Source: Clostridia bacterium
Lineage (GTDB): Bacteria; Bacillota; Clostridia; Peptostreptococcales; Anaerovoracaceae
Assembly (NCBI GenBank): GCA_910575405.1
Contig: CAJTER010000032.1
Coordinates: 1 to 55,201, forward strand
Direction: 5' to 3'
Length of the DNA stretch: 55,201 nucleotides
Shown: positions 26,161 through 34,900 of the stretch, piece after piece
How the letters are laid out: the number at the start of each line of letters is the position of its first letter
Numbering within the stretch: position 1 is the first letter of the stretch
Notes under the pieces: generated by a model
What the model was told of the DNA's origin: nothing
Databases searched by the model: none
Seen by the model: only the letters and a program-made list of their open reading frames with translations
Made by a program: the position numbers and the translations under genes

Positions 26161-27798
26161 TTAGCCTACCACGTATGGACGGATTTTTCCAGAGTCCATA
26201 TGCAAAATTTCATCATACATCCCCGAAAGTCCCTCCTGCATGTAATGAGTAATGGTAAGCAGGGTCAGCGATGGTTCCGCCAAAAGCTCCTTTTCAATCC
26301 CATATGCCGTCTTTTTATCAACTGCTGAGGTACCTTCATCCAGAATCAGAATCGGGGTCTTTCGGATCAGCGCCCTTGCCAGGACCACCCTCTGCCGCTG
26401 TCCTCCGGAAAGTCGGCTCCCGTTTTCACCCGTTTTGGTATGAAGTCCATCCTCTAAGCTTTCAAGGAACTTCTGTACCCCGCTTTTTTCAAGGGCATAT
26501 TGCAGCTCATCCTCTGAAAAGCTCTCTCCCAGACAGATATTATGGTAGAGATCCGTATCAAACAAATACACATTTTGGTGAATGACAGAAATGAGCCTGC
26601 TGAAGTCCCTGCGGCTCAGCTCACGCACTTCCCTGCCATCATAGGAAATCGTTCCCCTATAAGTATTCGAATAGCCGGTCAAAAGCTTGATAGCCGTAGT
26701 TTTTCCGCAGCCACTTTCCCCCAGCAGCGCGTATTTGCCGCCCGGTTTTATGGACAGGTTCAATCCATGAAGGACTTCTGCTCCCTGTCCGTAAGAAAAA
26801 GAAACGTCTTTTAGTTCAAGCCCCGTTTCAAAGCTCTTAAATCTTCCTGAGCCTTCTTCTTCCCACTCCGAGTCATCCTCTGCAAGAGCTCCCAGCTTTT
26901 CCAAAACCGGCTTCATGCCTTTGATTTTCGGATAATTCTGCAAAATGACTAAAACCGGTGTGCTGAAGGTCCCACTGAGCTGAATCAAAGCAAGAAGCGT
27001 TCCTGCTGTAATACTTCCCTTCAGCACCAGATAGGCGGAAACAAAAACCACAACTACGGTGCTGATTACAGACAGCATTTCTGCCAGACTTTCATTTACT
27101 GCAAGGAGCCGGTCTGCGCGAAATTTCGCGTCTGCAGCTGCCCTGTTTTCCTTCTGAAATCTTCTTTGAATATGAGAGCTAACAGAAAAACCGCGGATGA
27201 CCTCAAAGCCACCGAGAAAGTCCTTTGCCGCTGCTGTAAAAGCGGACAGCTGCTTTGAATAAGCCTCCTGTCTGCTTTCCAGAGCCTTCCCCAGTACAGC
27301 AGGCACCAGAAACATAAGCAGCAGAAAGGCCGCCAGGATAGCTGTAACCAGGGGGCTGAGGTAACAGAGGATCCCCAGGGTTACAACAAAAAGCGCTGTC
27401 ATTTGACAGGACAGCAAAAGCGGTACCAGATACTGCTCCTCTACCAGCTTTACATCGTTGATAATGGCGGAAAGATAGTCCGCTGTATTACTTCTGGAAA
27501 AGGCCTGGGGCCGTCTCCTGATCATACCTGAAAAAATCCGATTTCTCAGGCTTTTCGTCACATTCCTCAGCAACGCCTTGCCGCACAGAGTCTCTGCAAA
27601 ATCCAAAATGCACAGAGTGCCTATGTACAGCAGGATCACACCCAGCAGGCTGCGAAAGCCCGCCATGTCTCCCTCAATTGCCACATCCAGAATCCTCTGC
27701 AGTGCGATGGCGATGAGAGCGCTTCCCGCAGCACTGATAATTCCAAGACCCGCGGCCAGAGCCAACAGTCCCTTGTCTTTTCCTACACAAATACGCAT
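26161..27798 (-). CDS. ABC exporter, fused permease/ATP-binding protein
   Basis: 545 residues. An N-terminal exporter-type membrane domain (about 1-300, six hydrophobic segments) and an ATPase domain with Walker A GESGCGKTT, signature LSGGQRQR, Walker B ILILDEGTSAVD and a switch histidine in LTITHYMQ. The overall style recalls CydC/peptide exporters; the substrate is unknown. It is a single gene and so probably works as a homodimer. ATG at 27798 is preferred due to AAGGAGG 5 bp upstream. The promoter (27847-27875) is bracketed by two copies of ATATTWATCAAAT. Confidence 0.85.
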   Translation of the reverse strand: MRICVGKDKGLLALAAGLGIISAAGSALIAIALQRILDVAIEGDMAGFRSLLGVILLYIGTLCILDFAETLCGKALLRNVTKSLRNRIFSGMIRRRPQAFSRSNTADYLSAIINDVKLVEEQYLVPLLLSCQMTALFVVTLGILCYLSPLVTAILAAFLLLMFLVPAVLGKALESRQEAYSKQLSAFTAAAKDFLGGFEVIRGFSVSSHIQRRFQKENRAAADAKFRADRLLAVNESLAEMLSVISTVVVVFVSAYLVLKGSITAGTLLALIQLSGTFSTPVLVILQNYPKIKGMKPVLEKLGALAEDDSEWEEEGSGRFKSFETGLELKDVSFSYGQGAEVLHGLNLSIKPGGKYALLGESGCGKTTAIKLLTGYSNTYRGTISYDGREVRELSRRDFSRLISVIHQNVYLFDTDLYHNICLGESFSEDELQYALEKSGVQKFLESLEDGLHTKTGENGSRLSGGQRQRVVLARALIRKTPILILDEGTSAVDKKTAYGIEKELLAEPSLTLLTITHYMQEGLSGMYDEILHMDSGKIRPYVVG

Positions 27799-27820
27799 GT
27801 TTTCCTCCTTCTTTAATTTC

Positions 27821-27897
27821 ATATTTATCAAATTTGTTCTATTTATATGATATATTATAATTTTATATATGTCAACTAAATTTTATATTAATCAAAT
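27821..27897 (-). promoter_or_regulatory. ABC exporter promoter flanked by a repeated 13-bp motif
   Basis: On the minus strand -35 TTGACA (27870-27875), a 17-bp spacer and -10 TATCAT (27847-27852). Plus-strand ATATTTATCAAAT (27821-27833) and ATATTAATCAAAT (27885-27897) flank it 64 bp apart, suggesting a dimeric or looping regulator. The ArsR-type gene upstream is a candidate. Confidence 0.5.
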
Positions 27898-27924
27898 ATG
27901 AATCATTCTTTAAAATTCTTAAAA

Positions 27925-27957
27925 AAATGCAATCAATTCTGCGAATTGATTGCATTT
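27925..27957 (-). terminator. Terminator serving the ArsR-type gene
   Basis: Perfect 15-bp arms AAATGCAATCAATTC and GAATTGATTGCATTT around TGC. On the minus strand the stem runs into seven T residues. It lies 200 bp past the ArsR stop, with the MITE-like element in between. Confidence 0.8.
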
Positions 27958-27980
27958 GATTTTGTTTCAACTCAGCTATA

Positions 27981-28148
27981 CTAGTGTGGTGTCTGATTGA
28001 TACTTACGGTATCTAGCGCTGCCTATTTTGCCATCTGCCGCGTTGTCATCGTTCACCGTAGCTATGGCTACGCCTCGCTCTTCCGCCTTACAGGCTGACA
28101 AAATATTCAACACTATTTACCATAATTACCAATCAGACACCACACTAG
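27981..28148. mobile_element. 168-bp MITE-like element with 19-bp terminal inverted repeats
   Basis: Termini CTAGTGTGGTGTCTGATTG (27981-27999) and CAATCAGACACCACACTAG (28130-28148) are perfect inverted repeats. The interior is partly self-complementary as well: ATTTTGCCATCTGCCGCG near 28025 faces CGCCTTACAGGCTGACAAAAT near 28085-28105. GTAGCTATGGCTAC forms a central palindrome. No coding capacity, no clear target duplication. It lies between a stop codon and that gene's terminator. Confidence 0.65.
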
Positions 28149-28159
28149 CGTACTCCCCT

Positions 28160-29206
28160 TCACAGCAGCAGCCCCTCCAAATCCTCAAGGCACTCCTGGA
28201 CTGCCTCTTCCCGCAGGAAATAATAAACACGCCCGTCCTTTTTTTCAATGCCCACCAGGTCACAGGCAAACAGAACATTCATGTGGTGGGACATGGTGGA
28301 TGGAGATAGCTCCATGCTCTGCGCCAGTTCCAGATTATATTTGCTGGACTCCTTCAGCTGGCAGAGGATATCCAGCTTGCTCCTATCGCTGAGAGCTTTT
28401 AGTCTGGTCAAAAGCAGAGGTTTTCGCTCCTCAAAATTTCCTCTTTTATGCAAAAGGAATTCCGTAAAAACCCCGCAGTATACCTGGGTGTAAAAAATCA
28501 TCTGAGATGCTCCTGTCGCAAAAGCAGGATAAACAGTTGCCCCCGGCGCACAGGATGCGGCAGTCTCCCAAAAGGACCTGTCCTCCCGTTTTTTATATTG
28601 CTCCATAAAGGGTTTTACTGCACCCTCCATTTCAGAAAGGGCCCTTTCAAAGGCGGGAATATTGACACGTACCAGCTCCACCAGCTCCTTTATCCGCTCG
28701 GCCGGGCTTTGCATAAACTCCATTAGGTGCCACTTTAAGCCATCGTCCATTTCCTGCTTTGCAAGGAACTCCATTCGCTGCTGTTCTGTTGCAAGCTCTG
28801 GAAATTCCGCCTGACTTAAGGGAACCGTTTTCTCCTCATCATTCAGGAGAAAATAACCGGCCATTCCTCTGATTTCCTCATCCGTTACCTCTTCCGCAGG
28901 CTTCAACCAGTGTCTGTTTTCCATCAGCATTGCTGCCATAAGGCAAAAGAATGTTTCATCTCCTTTTCGAAACAAAAAATCCAAATTCGAGGTGTTTATC
29001 ATATGGTTCATAAAATGGTCTTTATATTCTTCAATGAGACGGAAATACTTTTTGTAAAACAGTTCCCCATCCGTCCCCAGCTCATTAAGCTGCTGAATTA
29101 TCTGTTCCTTTGTATCCTCCTGCCTGCTCCCGTAGAGGAGTCCCATTGTCTCAAATACAGGATCAAACTCATATTTGATTTCCAGCTCTTCTGCTCGTTT
29201 TTTCAT
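28160..29206 (-). CDS. ArsR-type winged-helix regulator with long N-terminal domain
   Basis: About 348 residues. The first 265 or so are helical and of unknown role (FDPVFETMGLLYG near the start; acidic). The C-terminal 80 residues form an ArsR winged helix: LKALSDRSKLDILCQLKESSKYNLELAQSMELSPSTMSHHMNVL-type and KDGRVYYFLRE. ATG at 29206 has GGGAGG 7 bp upstream. Its promoter carries a symmetrical TTTCAAAT/ATTTGAAA site over the -35, suggesting autoregulation. No metal-binding cysteine motif was seen. Confidence 0.82.
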   Translation of the reverse strand: MKKRAEELEIKYEFDPVFETMGLLYGSRQEDTKEQIIQQLNELGTDGELFYKKYFRLIEEYKDHFMNHMINTSNLDFLFRKGDETFFCLMAAMLMENRHWLKPAEEVTDEEIRGMAGYFLLNDEEKTVPLSQAEFPELATEQQRMEFLAKQEMDDGLKWHLMEFMQSPAERIKELVELVRVNIPAFERALSEMEGAVKPFMEQYKKREDRSFWETAASCAPGATVYPAFATGASQMIFYTQVYCGVFTEFLLHKRGNFEERKPLLLTRLKALSDRSKLDILCQLKESSKYNLELAQSMELSPSTMSHHMNVLFACDLVGIEKKDGRVYYFLREEAVQECLEDLEGLLL

Positions 29207-29232
29207 CTTTATGCCTCCCATTAATGTATGTA

Positions 29233-29268
29233 AGTATACTATGAAACCTTTCAAATCTCAATTTGAAA
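29233..29268 (-). promoter_or_regulatory. Promoter and dyad operator of the ArsR-type gene
   Basis: On the minus strand -35 TTGAGA (29256-29261), a 17-bp spacer and -10 TATACT (29233-29238). The dyad TTTCAAAT (29249-29256) and ATTTGAAA (29261-29268), 4 bp apart, overlaps the -35. Confidence 0.6.
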
Positions 29269-29410
29269 TCCCGGTTCTATAGGAAAAAAATGAAGCAGCA
29301 GCTAAAGTTCATACAGTTAAAAGCTTTTTTTGCTCCAAGATATGCTTTTTTTATAGCCACAGGTGAGCATGGTATGTATGCAATGAAATGTTTCCTCCCC
29401 TGTTCTTTGC

Positions 29411-29446
29411 TTGACAAAATCCCCTAGTGAGATTAGACTAACCTAA
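29411..29446 (+). promoter_or_regulatory. feoAB promoter with IdeR/DtxR-like iron box
   Basis: -35 TTGACA (29411-29416), a 17-bp spacer and -10 TAGACT (29434-29439). The 19-mer at 29428-29446, ending in TTAGACTAACCTAA, agrees with the IdeR/DtxR consensus TTAGGTTAGSCTAACCTAA at 16 of 19 positions and covers the -10. Iron-bound repressor would block transcription. Confidence 0.65.
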
Positions 29447-29465
29447 GGAGGATATGTAATACATA

Positions 29466-31829
29466 ATGAGCAAAGTAATGACACTGAACGAATTAAAACC
29501 AGGCGAAAGCGCTACCATTGTATCGGTAGGCGGCGAAGGCGCCCTGAGACAGCATTTTTTAGACATGGGACTGCTCCCCGGCACCCAGGTAACGCTGATC
29601 AAGCTTGCGCCTATGGGAGATCCCATGGAACTCCGCATTCACAGCTATGAATTAACCCTGCGCCTTGAGGACGCGTCAAAAATAGATATCCGCCGTATTC
29701 CAAATGCGGCTCAGGAGGAAGAACAACCTCGCGCAAAGGCTATGGCCTCTCATCCTGGATTAGGTGAAAGCGGTATTTACCACATAAAAACCGGGGAAGC
29801 GCTCCCTTCCGGCCAGCAGCTCACCTTTGCCTTGGCCGGAAATCAGAACTGCGGGAAAACCACATTGTTCAACCAGCTGACCGGCTCAAACCAGCATGTG
29901 GGGAATTTTCCGGGAGTCACCGTGGATCGAAAGGACGGCGTTATTAAGGGTCACGAAAACACGCTGGTAACGGATCTGCCAGGAATTTATTCCATGTCTC
30001 CTTACAGCAGCGAAGAGCTGGTCACCCGGGAGTTCCTTTTGGAAGATCAGCCCAAAGCCATTATCAACATTGTAGACGCCACCAATATTGAACGAAATCT
30101 TTACCTGACCATGCAGCTGATGGAGCTGGATATTCCTATGGTCCTGGCTCTTAATATGATGGATGAGGTAAGGGAAAACGGCGGCTCTGTCCGGGTAAAT
30201 GAAATGGAAGCCATGCTAGGTATTCCCGTGATTCCCATTGCCGCTTCCAAAAATGAAGGTGTTCAGGAACTCATCGATCACGCACTGCATATTGCGCAGT
30301 ATCAGGAACGGCCGGGAAGGACAGATTTCTGCAGTCCCTCTGATCACGATGGAGCGGTTCACCGCTGCCTGCATGCTATCATGCATCTGGTTGAAGATCA
30401 TTCAAAACGCCAGCATATTCCTGTCCGATTCGCAGCAAGCAAGCTGGCTGAGGGCGACAAGGTTATTTTGGAAAAACTGGCTCTGGATCAGAATGAACGG
30501 GAAATGCTGGATCATATTATCCGGCAGATGGAAGAAGAGCGTGGACTGGACCATTCGGCAGCTATTGCGGATATGCGCTTTCAGTTTATCCAGCAGGTCT
30601 GCCGCGAAACTGTTGTAAAGCCAAGAGAAAGCAAAGAACATGCAAGGAGCCTGCGCATCGACCAGCTTCTTACTGGAAAATTCACGGCTATTCCCTCGTT
30701 TATCGGGATTATGGCGATGGTATTCTGGCTGACTTTTGGTATCATTGGAACCTGGCTGTCCGACCTTTTGGATATGGGGATCACCCATTTGTCAGAGCTG
30801 GTAGACAGCGGCCTTACGGTCTATGGCATCAACCCTGTGGTCCATTCCCTTGTCATCGATGGTATTTTTGCGGGAGTTGGCAGCGTCCTGAGCTTTCTGC
30901 CGATTATTGTAACACTGTTTTTTTTCCTTTCCATACTGGAGGACAGCGGTTATATGGCGCGGGTTGCATTTGTCATGGACAAATTACTGCGTAAGGTTGG
31001 CCTCTCTGGTCGCAGCATTGTCCCTATGCTCATTGGCTTTGGCTGCACGGTACCTGGCGTTATGGCAAGCCGCACGCTTCCTTCTGAACGTGACAGAAAG
31101 ATGACCATCCTCCTGACACCGTTTATGAGCTGCTCAGCCAAGCTGCCTATTTATGCCCTATTTACTGCGGCATTCTTTCCAAAACATGGCGCCCTTGTGA
31201 TGATTGCACTATATTTCATTGGCATTATCATCGGAATCCTCTATGCCTTTTTGCTGAAAGGCACCATGTTTCACGGCCAGCCGGTTCCCTTTGTCATGGA
31301 ACTGCCCAACTACCGGATGCCCGGACTCAAAAATGTATGGCAGCTGCTCTGGGAAAAGGCCAGAGACTTTATTACCAGGGCCTTTACCGTTATCTTTGTT
31401 GCCACAATTATCATCTGGTTTCTTCAGACCTTTGACGGACGGCTCAATGTAGTCAGCGATTCTCAGGAAAGTCTGCTGGCAGCCCTCGCAGGACTCCTTT
31501 CTCCACTGTTTGTTCCTCTGGGCTTTGGAGACTGGAAAATTTCCACAGCCCTTATTACTGGATTTACGGCAAAGGAAAGCGTTGTATCCACTCTAACGGT
31601 GCTTTTGGGCGGAAACACAGCCTCCCTTACCCAGCTTTTTACGCCTCTGACAGCCATGGTATTTCTCGTTTTCACGCTGCTTTACACACCCTGTGTTGCT
31701 GCTATCACCTCAGTCCGCCGCGAGCTCGGCGGAAAATGGGCAGTCGGGGTTGTCCTGATTCAGTGTCTCATCGCATGGATTGCCGCCTGGCTGCTGCGCC
31801 TTGCTGGAATGATGATAGGACTTGCCTGA
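29466..31829 (+). CDS. feoB: Ferrous iron transporter, FeoA-FeoB fusion
   Basis: 787 residues. Residues 1-78 are a FeoA SH3-like domain (LNELKPGESATIVSV; HFLDMGLLPGTQVTLI). A FeoB GTPase domain follows: G1 GNQNCGKTTLFNQLTG, VGNFPGVTVD, G3 TDLPGIYSMSPYS and G4 LNMMDE. The C-terminal half holds the membrane channel, with GFGCTVPGVMASRTL and FMSCSAKLPIY forming the conserved cysteine-containing core. It imports Fe2+ across the inner membrane. The fused FeoA is unlike the usual separate feoA gene. AAGGAGG lies about 14 bp before the ATG. Confidence 0.93.
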   Translation: MSKVMTLNELKPGESATIVSVGGEGALRQHFLDMGLLPGTQVTLIKLAPMGDPMELRIHSYELTLRLEDASKIDIRRIPNAAQEEEQPRAKAMASHPGLGESGIYHIKTGEALPSGQQLTFALAGNQNCGKTTLFNQLTGSNQHVGNFPGVTVDRKDGVIKGHENTLVTDLPGIYSMSPYSSEELVTREFLLEDQPKAIINIVDATNIERNLYLTMQLMELDIPMVLALNMMDEVRENGGSVRVNEMEAMLGIPVIPIAASKNEGVQELIDHALHIAQYQERPGRTDFCSPSDHDGAVHRCLHAIMHLVEDHSKRQHIPVRFAASKLAEGDKVILEKLALDQNEREMLDHIIRQMEEERGLDHSAAIADMRFQFIQQVCRETVVKPRESKEHARSLRIDQLLTGKFTAIPSFIGIMAMVFWLTFGIIGTWLSDLLDMGITHLSELVDSGLTVYGINPVVHSLVIDGIFAGVGSVLSFLPIIVTLFFFLSILEDSGYMARVAFVMDKLLRKVGLSGRSIVPMLIGFGCTVPGVMASRTLPSERDRKMTILLTPFMSCSAKLPIYALFTAAFFPKHGALVMIALYFIGIIIGILYAFLLKGTMFHGQPVPFVMELPNYRMPGLKNVWQLLWEKARDFITRAFTVIFVATIIIWFLQTFDGRLNVVSDSQESLLAALAGLLSPLFVPLGFGDWKISTALITGFTAKESVVSTLTVLLGGNTASLTQLFTPLTAMVFLVFTLLYTPCVAAITSVRRELGGKWAVGVVLIQCLIAWIAAWLLRLAGMMIGLA

Positions 31830-31886
31830 TACCTAGTGTACTGACCACTTGACAGTTGAGGGGTTTAGAAATATGCCTGAATCGGC

Positions 31887-31915
31887 TTGTCCTGTTATTT
31901 TCATAATGATATAAT
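31887..31915 (+). promoter_or_regulatory. Promoter of the EAL/GGDEF gene
   Basis: -35 TTGTCC (31887-31892), a 17-bp spacer and -10 TATAAT (31910-31915). Confidence 0.6.
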
Positions 31916-31978
31916 AAAGAAATAACCTGCTGCTATGCTTAAATAGATCATATCAGATTTAGTGGAGAAGTATCAAAT

Positions 31979-34900
31979 ATGAAGAAGAACTTTAGACCAA
32001 TTATGGCTCAAACAAGGGAGACGCAGATTGCAGAATATGCTCAGTTCCTCGCCTTCCTAAATGATAACACGGATGATTATCTGTTTTTATTGGATTTTAC
32101 CGGTGCAAAAATCTATTTTGCCAGGGATATAGCTGACTGCTATGCTCTCGATGAACAGCCAGAGGGCGGCTATCTCCTGCAGGACTGGATGAATATCGTC
32201 CATACGCGGGATTCCCTTACACTTTCTCATGAATTAAATGAGCTTCAGTCGGGGAGCAAAACGGTACATAATCTTGACTATCGCATTATGGAATGCGGCG
32301 GTGATTTCGTATGGGTCAGCTGCAAGGGTAATATCATCCAGGATGAACATGGACATCCGGCGATAATGATAGGTTGCCTGTCGGATACAGCTCTTGCTGA
32401 TCAGATCGATCCATTAACGGGGCTTTTAAATATCTCAAAATTGCTGCCCGGCCTTACACAAAGTCTCCAAGGTGGAGACAGCGGTATTTTGATGTTTTTT
32501 GATATTGACGATTTTAAAACCATAAATGCAAAATATGGTCGCGGATTCGGCTATACACTGCTATATCGCATTGCCCGTCTGCTGGAAGAATATACGGACA
32601 GCAAGTTTCAAATCTACCGGACAGATGAGGATCATTTTGTGGTCAATTTGGCACAGGGAAACAGGAGACATGCTACGGTTCTCTATGAGAATATTCAAAA
32701 GCACATGCCGGAAGGCTGCACGATTTCTGCCGGCGCTGCAGAATATCCTGAGCCAACTGCTCAGACGGCCAATATTTTGCTGACCTATGCGGAAAATGCA
32801 GTCGATATGGCAAAGCAGGAGGGAAAAAACAGGCTCTGCTTTTTCTCACTTGAGCAATATGAAAAACAGCTGTATATCCTTGATCTGACGGAGGAAATAC
32901 GCCGCAGTGTCCAAAATAATTTAAAGGGCTTTTCCCTTCTGTATCAGCCTCTGGTAGCCACTGATACCTGTGAAGTCGTAGGGGCAGAGGCTCTTGTTCG
33001 CTATCACTCCACCGTTCATGGCATCGTTGCCCCTGATGTGTTCGTTCATATTCTCGAACAGACGGATATGATGCTTCCCGTTGGCAACTGGATCCTGAAG
33101 GAAGCGATTTTCCAGTGCAGAAAATGGCGCCTGCAGCGTCCGGATTTTGTTGTAAACATCAATCTTTCCTATGCCCAGCTGCAGCACAGAGAAATGAGCG
33201 ATCATCTGTTTTCTCTGCTTCGGCAGGCTGATCTGCCTGACAGCGCCATAACCTTAGAGTTGACAGAAAGTATGCATCTTCAGAATTACACCTGTCTGAG
33301 ACGACTCTTTATCCCCCATGACGGAGAAGGCATCCACATTGCGATTGATGATTTTGGAAGCGGCTATTCCAGTCTCCAATATCTGCAGGATCTGTCTGTT
33401 GATGCAATCAAAATTGATCGGTGCCTGGTCAGCCATATTCATCTCAGCGCCTATAATTACCACTTGCTGCAAAACATTCTGGAACTGGCTCGCAAGGCTC
33501 GGATATGTGTATGCTGTGAAGGTGTGGAATCTGCGGATGAACTGCGGACCTTAAGACAAATGAAGCCAGACCTTCTGCAGGGATATTACTTCAGCAAACC
33601 GCTGCCTCCTGAACAATTTGAAAAGCTCTTTATCCTCGGCCATGAAAAAGAGGCACTCTGGGCTTCTGAGATAAAGGCAGATTCCTATGCCCCGGAAAGC
33701 CCGGAAAGCTCTGCCATAAAGGATAGCGATTACAAAGCGATTCTCGATCAGCTGGAAGAGGTGGTATATCTCAGCGATATGGAAAGCTATGAACTTTATT
33801 ATATGAACCGGGCCGGACAGCGAATGACAGGTGTCACCGATTATCAGGGCAAAAAATGCTACAAGGTGCTCCAGGGGAAAAACGATCCCTGTGACTTCTG
33901 TACTAATGATGATCTTCAGATGAATTCATTCCTGACCTATACCAGCTCCAACCAGTATCTGAACCACCGACTGCTGGAAAAATGCAAGCTGTTTCACTGG
34001 AATGGAAAAAATGTCCGGCTGGAGGTAGAGTCCAATATGGCTGTCATCGACAGTCTTCTTGAGGATATGGAGACAAAACTGTCTGTAGAGGAAGCTCTGG
34101 TGCAGATGCTTTTTGAACTAAGTACGCTGCAGGATGCGCATTTTGCCATTCAAAAGCTACTGAGGCATACCGGAACCTTTTATCAGGCTGAACGCTGCTA
34201 CATCTGCCTCCGTTCTCCAGAAGAAAATTGTTGGAGCAATTTGTATGAATGGTGCCAGCATGAAGTGGAGCGCCAGCAGCTCAGTCTGCTTTCCATCCCT
34301 GATGAATGGCTGAGGCCCTGGACAAATGATTTTGCCCAGGGAAAAACCCTAGTCATCAAGGATCTGGATTTATATAAGGATGAACAATCCCCTCTCTGGA
34401 GTATTCTGGAAAATAAGAAGATCAGCCGCATGCTGGTCTCTCCGATTATGAATGGGGAGACCGTTTTTGGATTCATCGGTGTTGATAATCCAAAGCATCT
34501 TCCATACAATGAAGAGTTCCTCGTCCAGGGCGCCCGCACGGCGGCAAATCTCTTTGCGCAGAATGAAATGCTCATTGTGAAAAAAGAGCGGCTGGCGGAA
34601 ATGACCAGTATGCTCAAGGACGAAGATATCCTCAAGTCCACTGGCCTGGGACTCTGGATCATTGAAATTGATTCCAGCCAGGGTATCTGCCGTATGTTTG
34701 TCGATGAAAATATGAATAACATCATGGGAGTGGAAGGTTCCCTCAACAGTGTGGAATATTATCGGCACTGGTATGAAAATATTAACGATGGCTATTACAA
34801 TTATGTAGATAATGCCCTAAAAGAGATGATTTCTTCCGGCAATACGATTTCCCTTGAATACACCTGGAACCATCCAAAGCGTGGAGAAGTTGCAATCCAG

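Noticed and set aside
29454-29459. ATG-TAA minimal frame ahead of feoAB
   Set aside because: A two-codon frame next to the ribosome site can arise by chance; no evidence for regulation.
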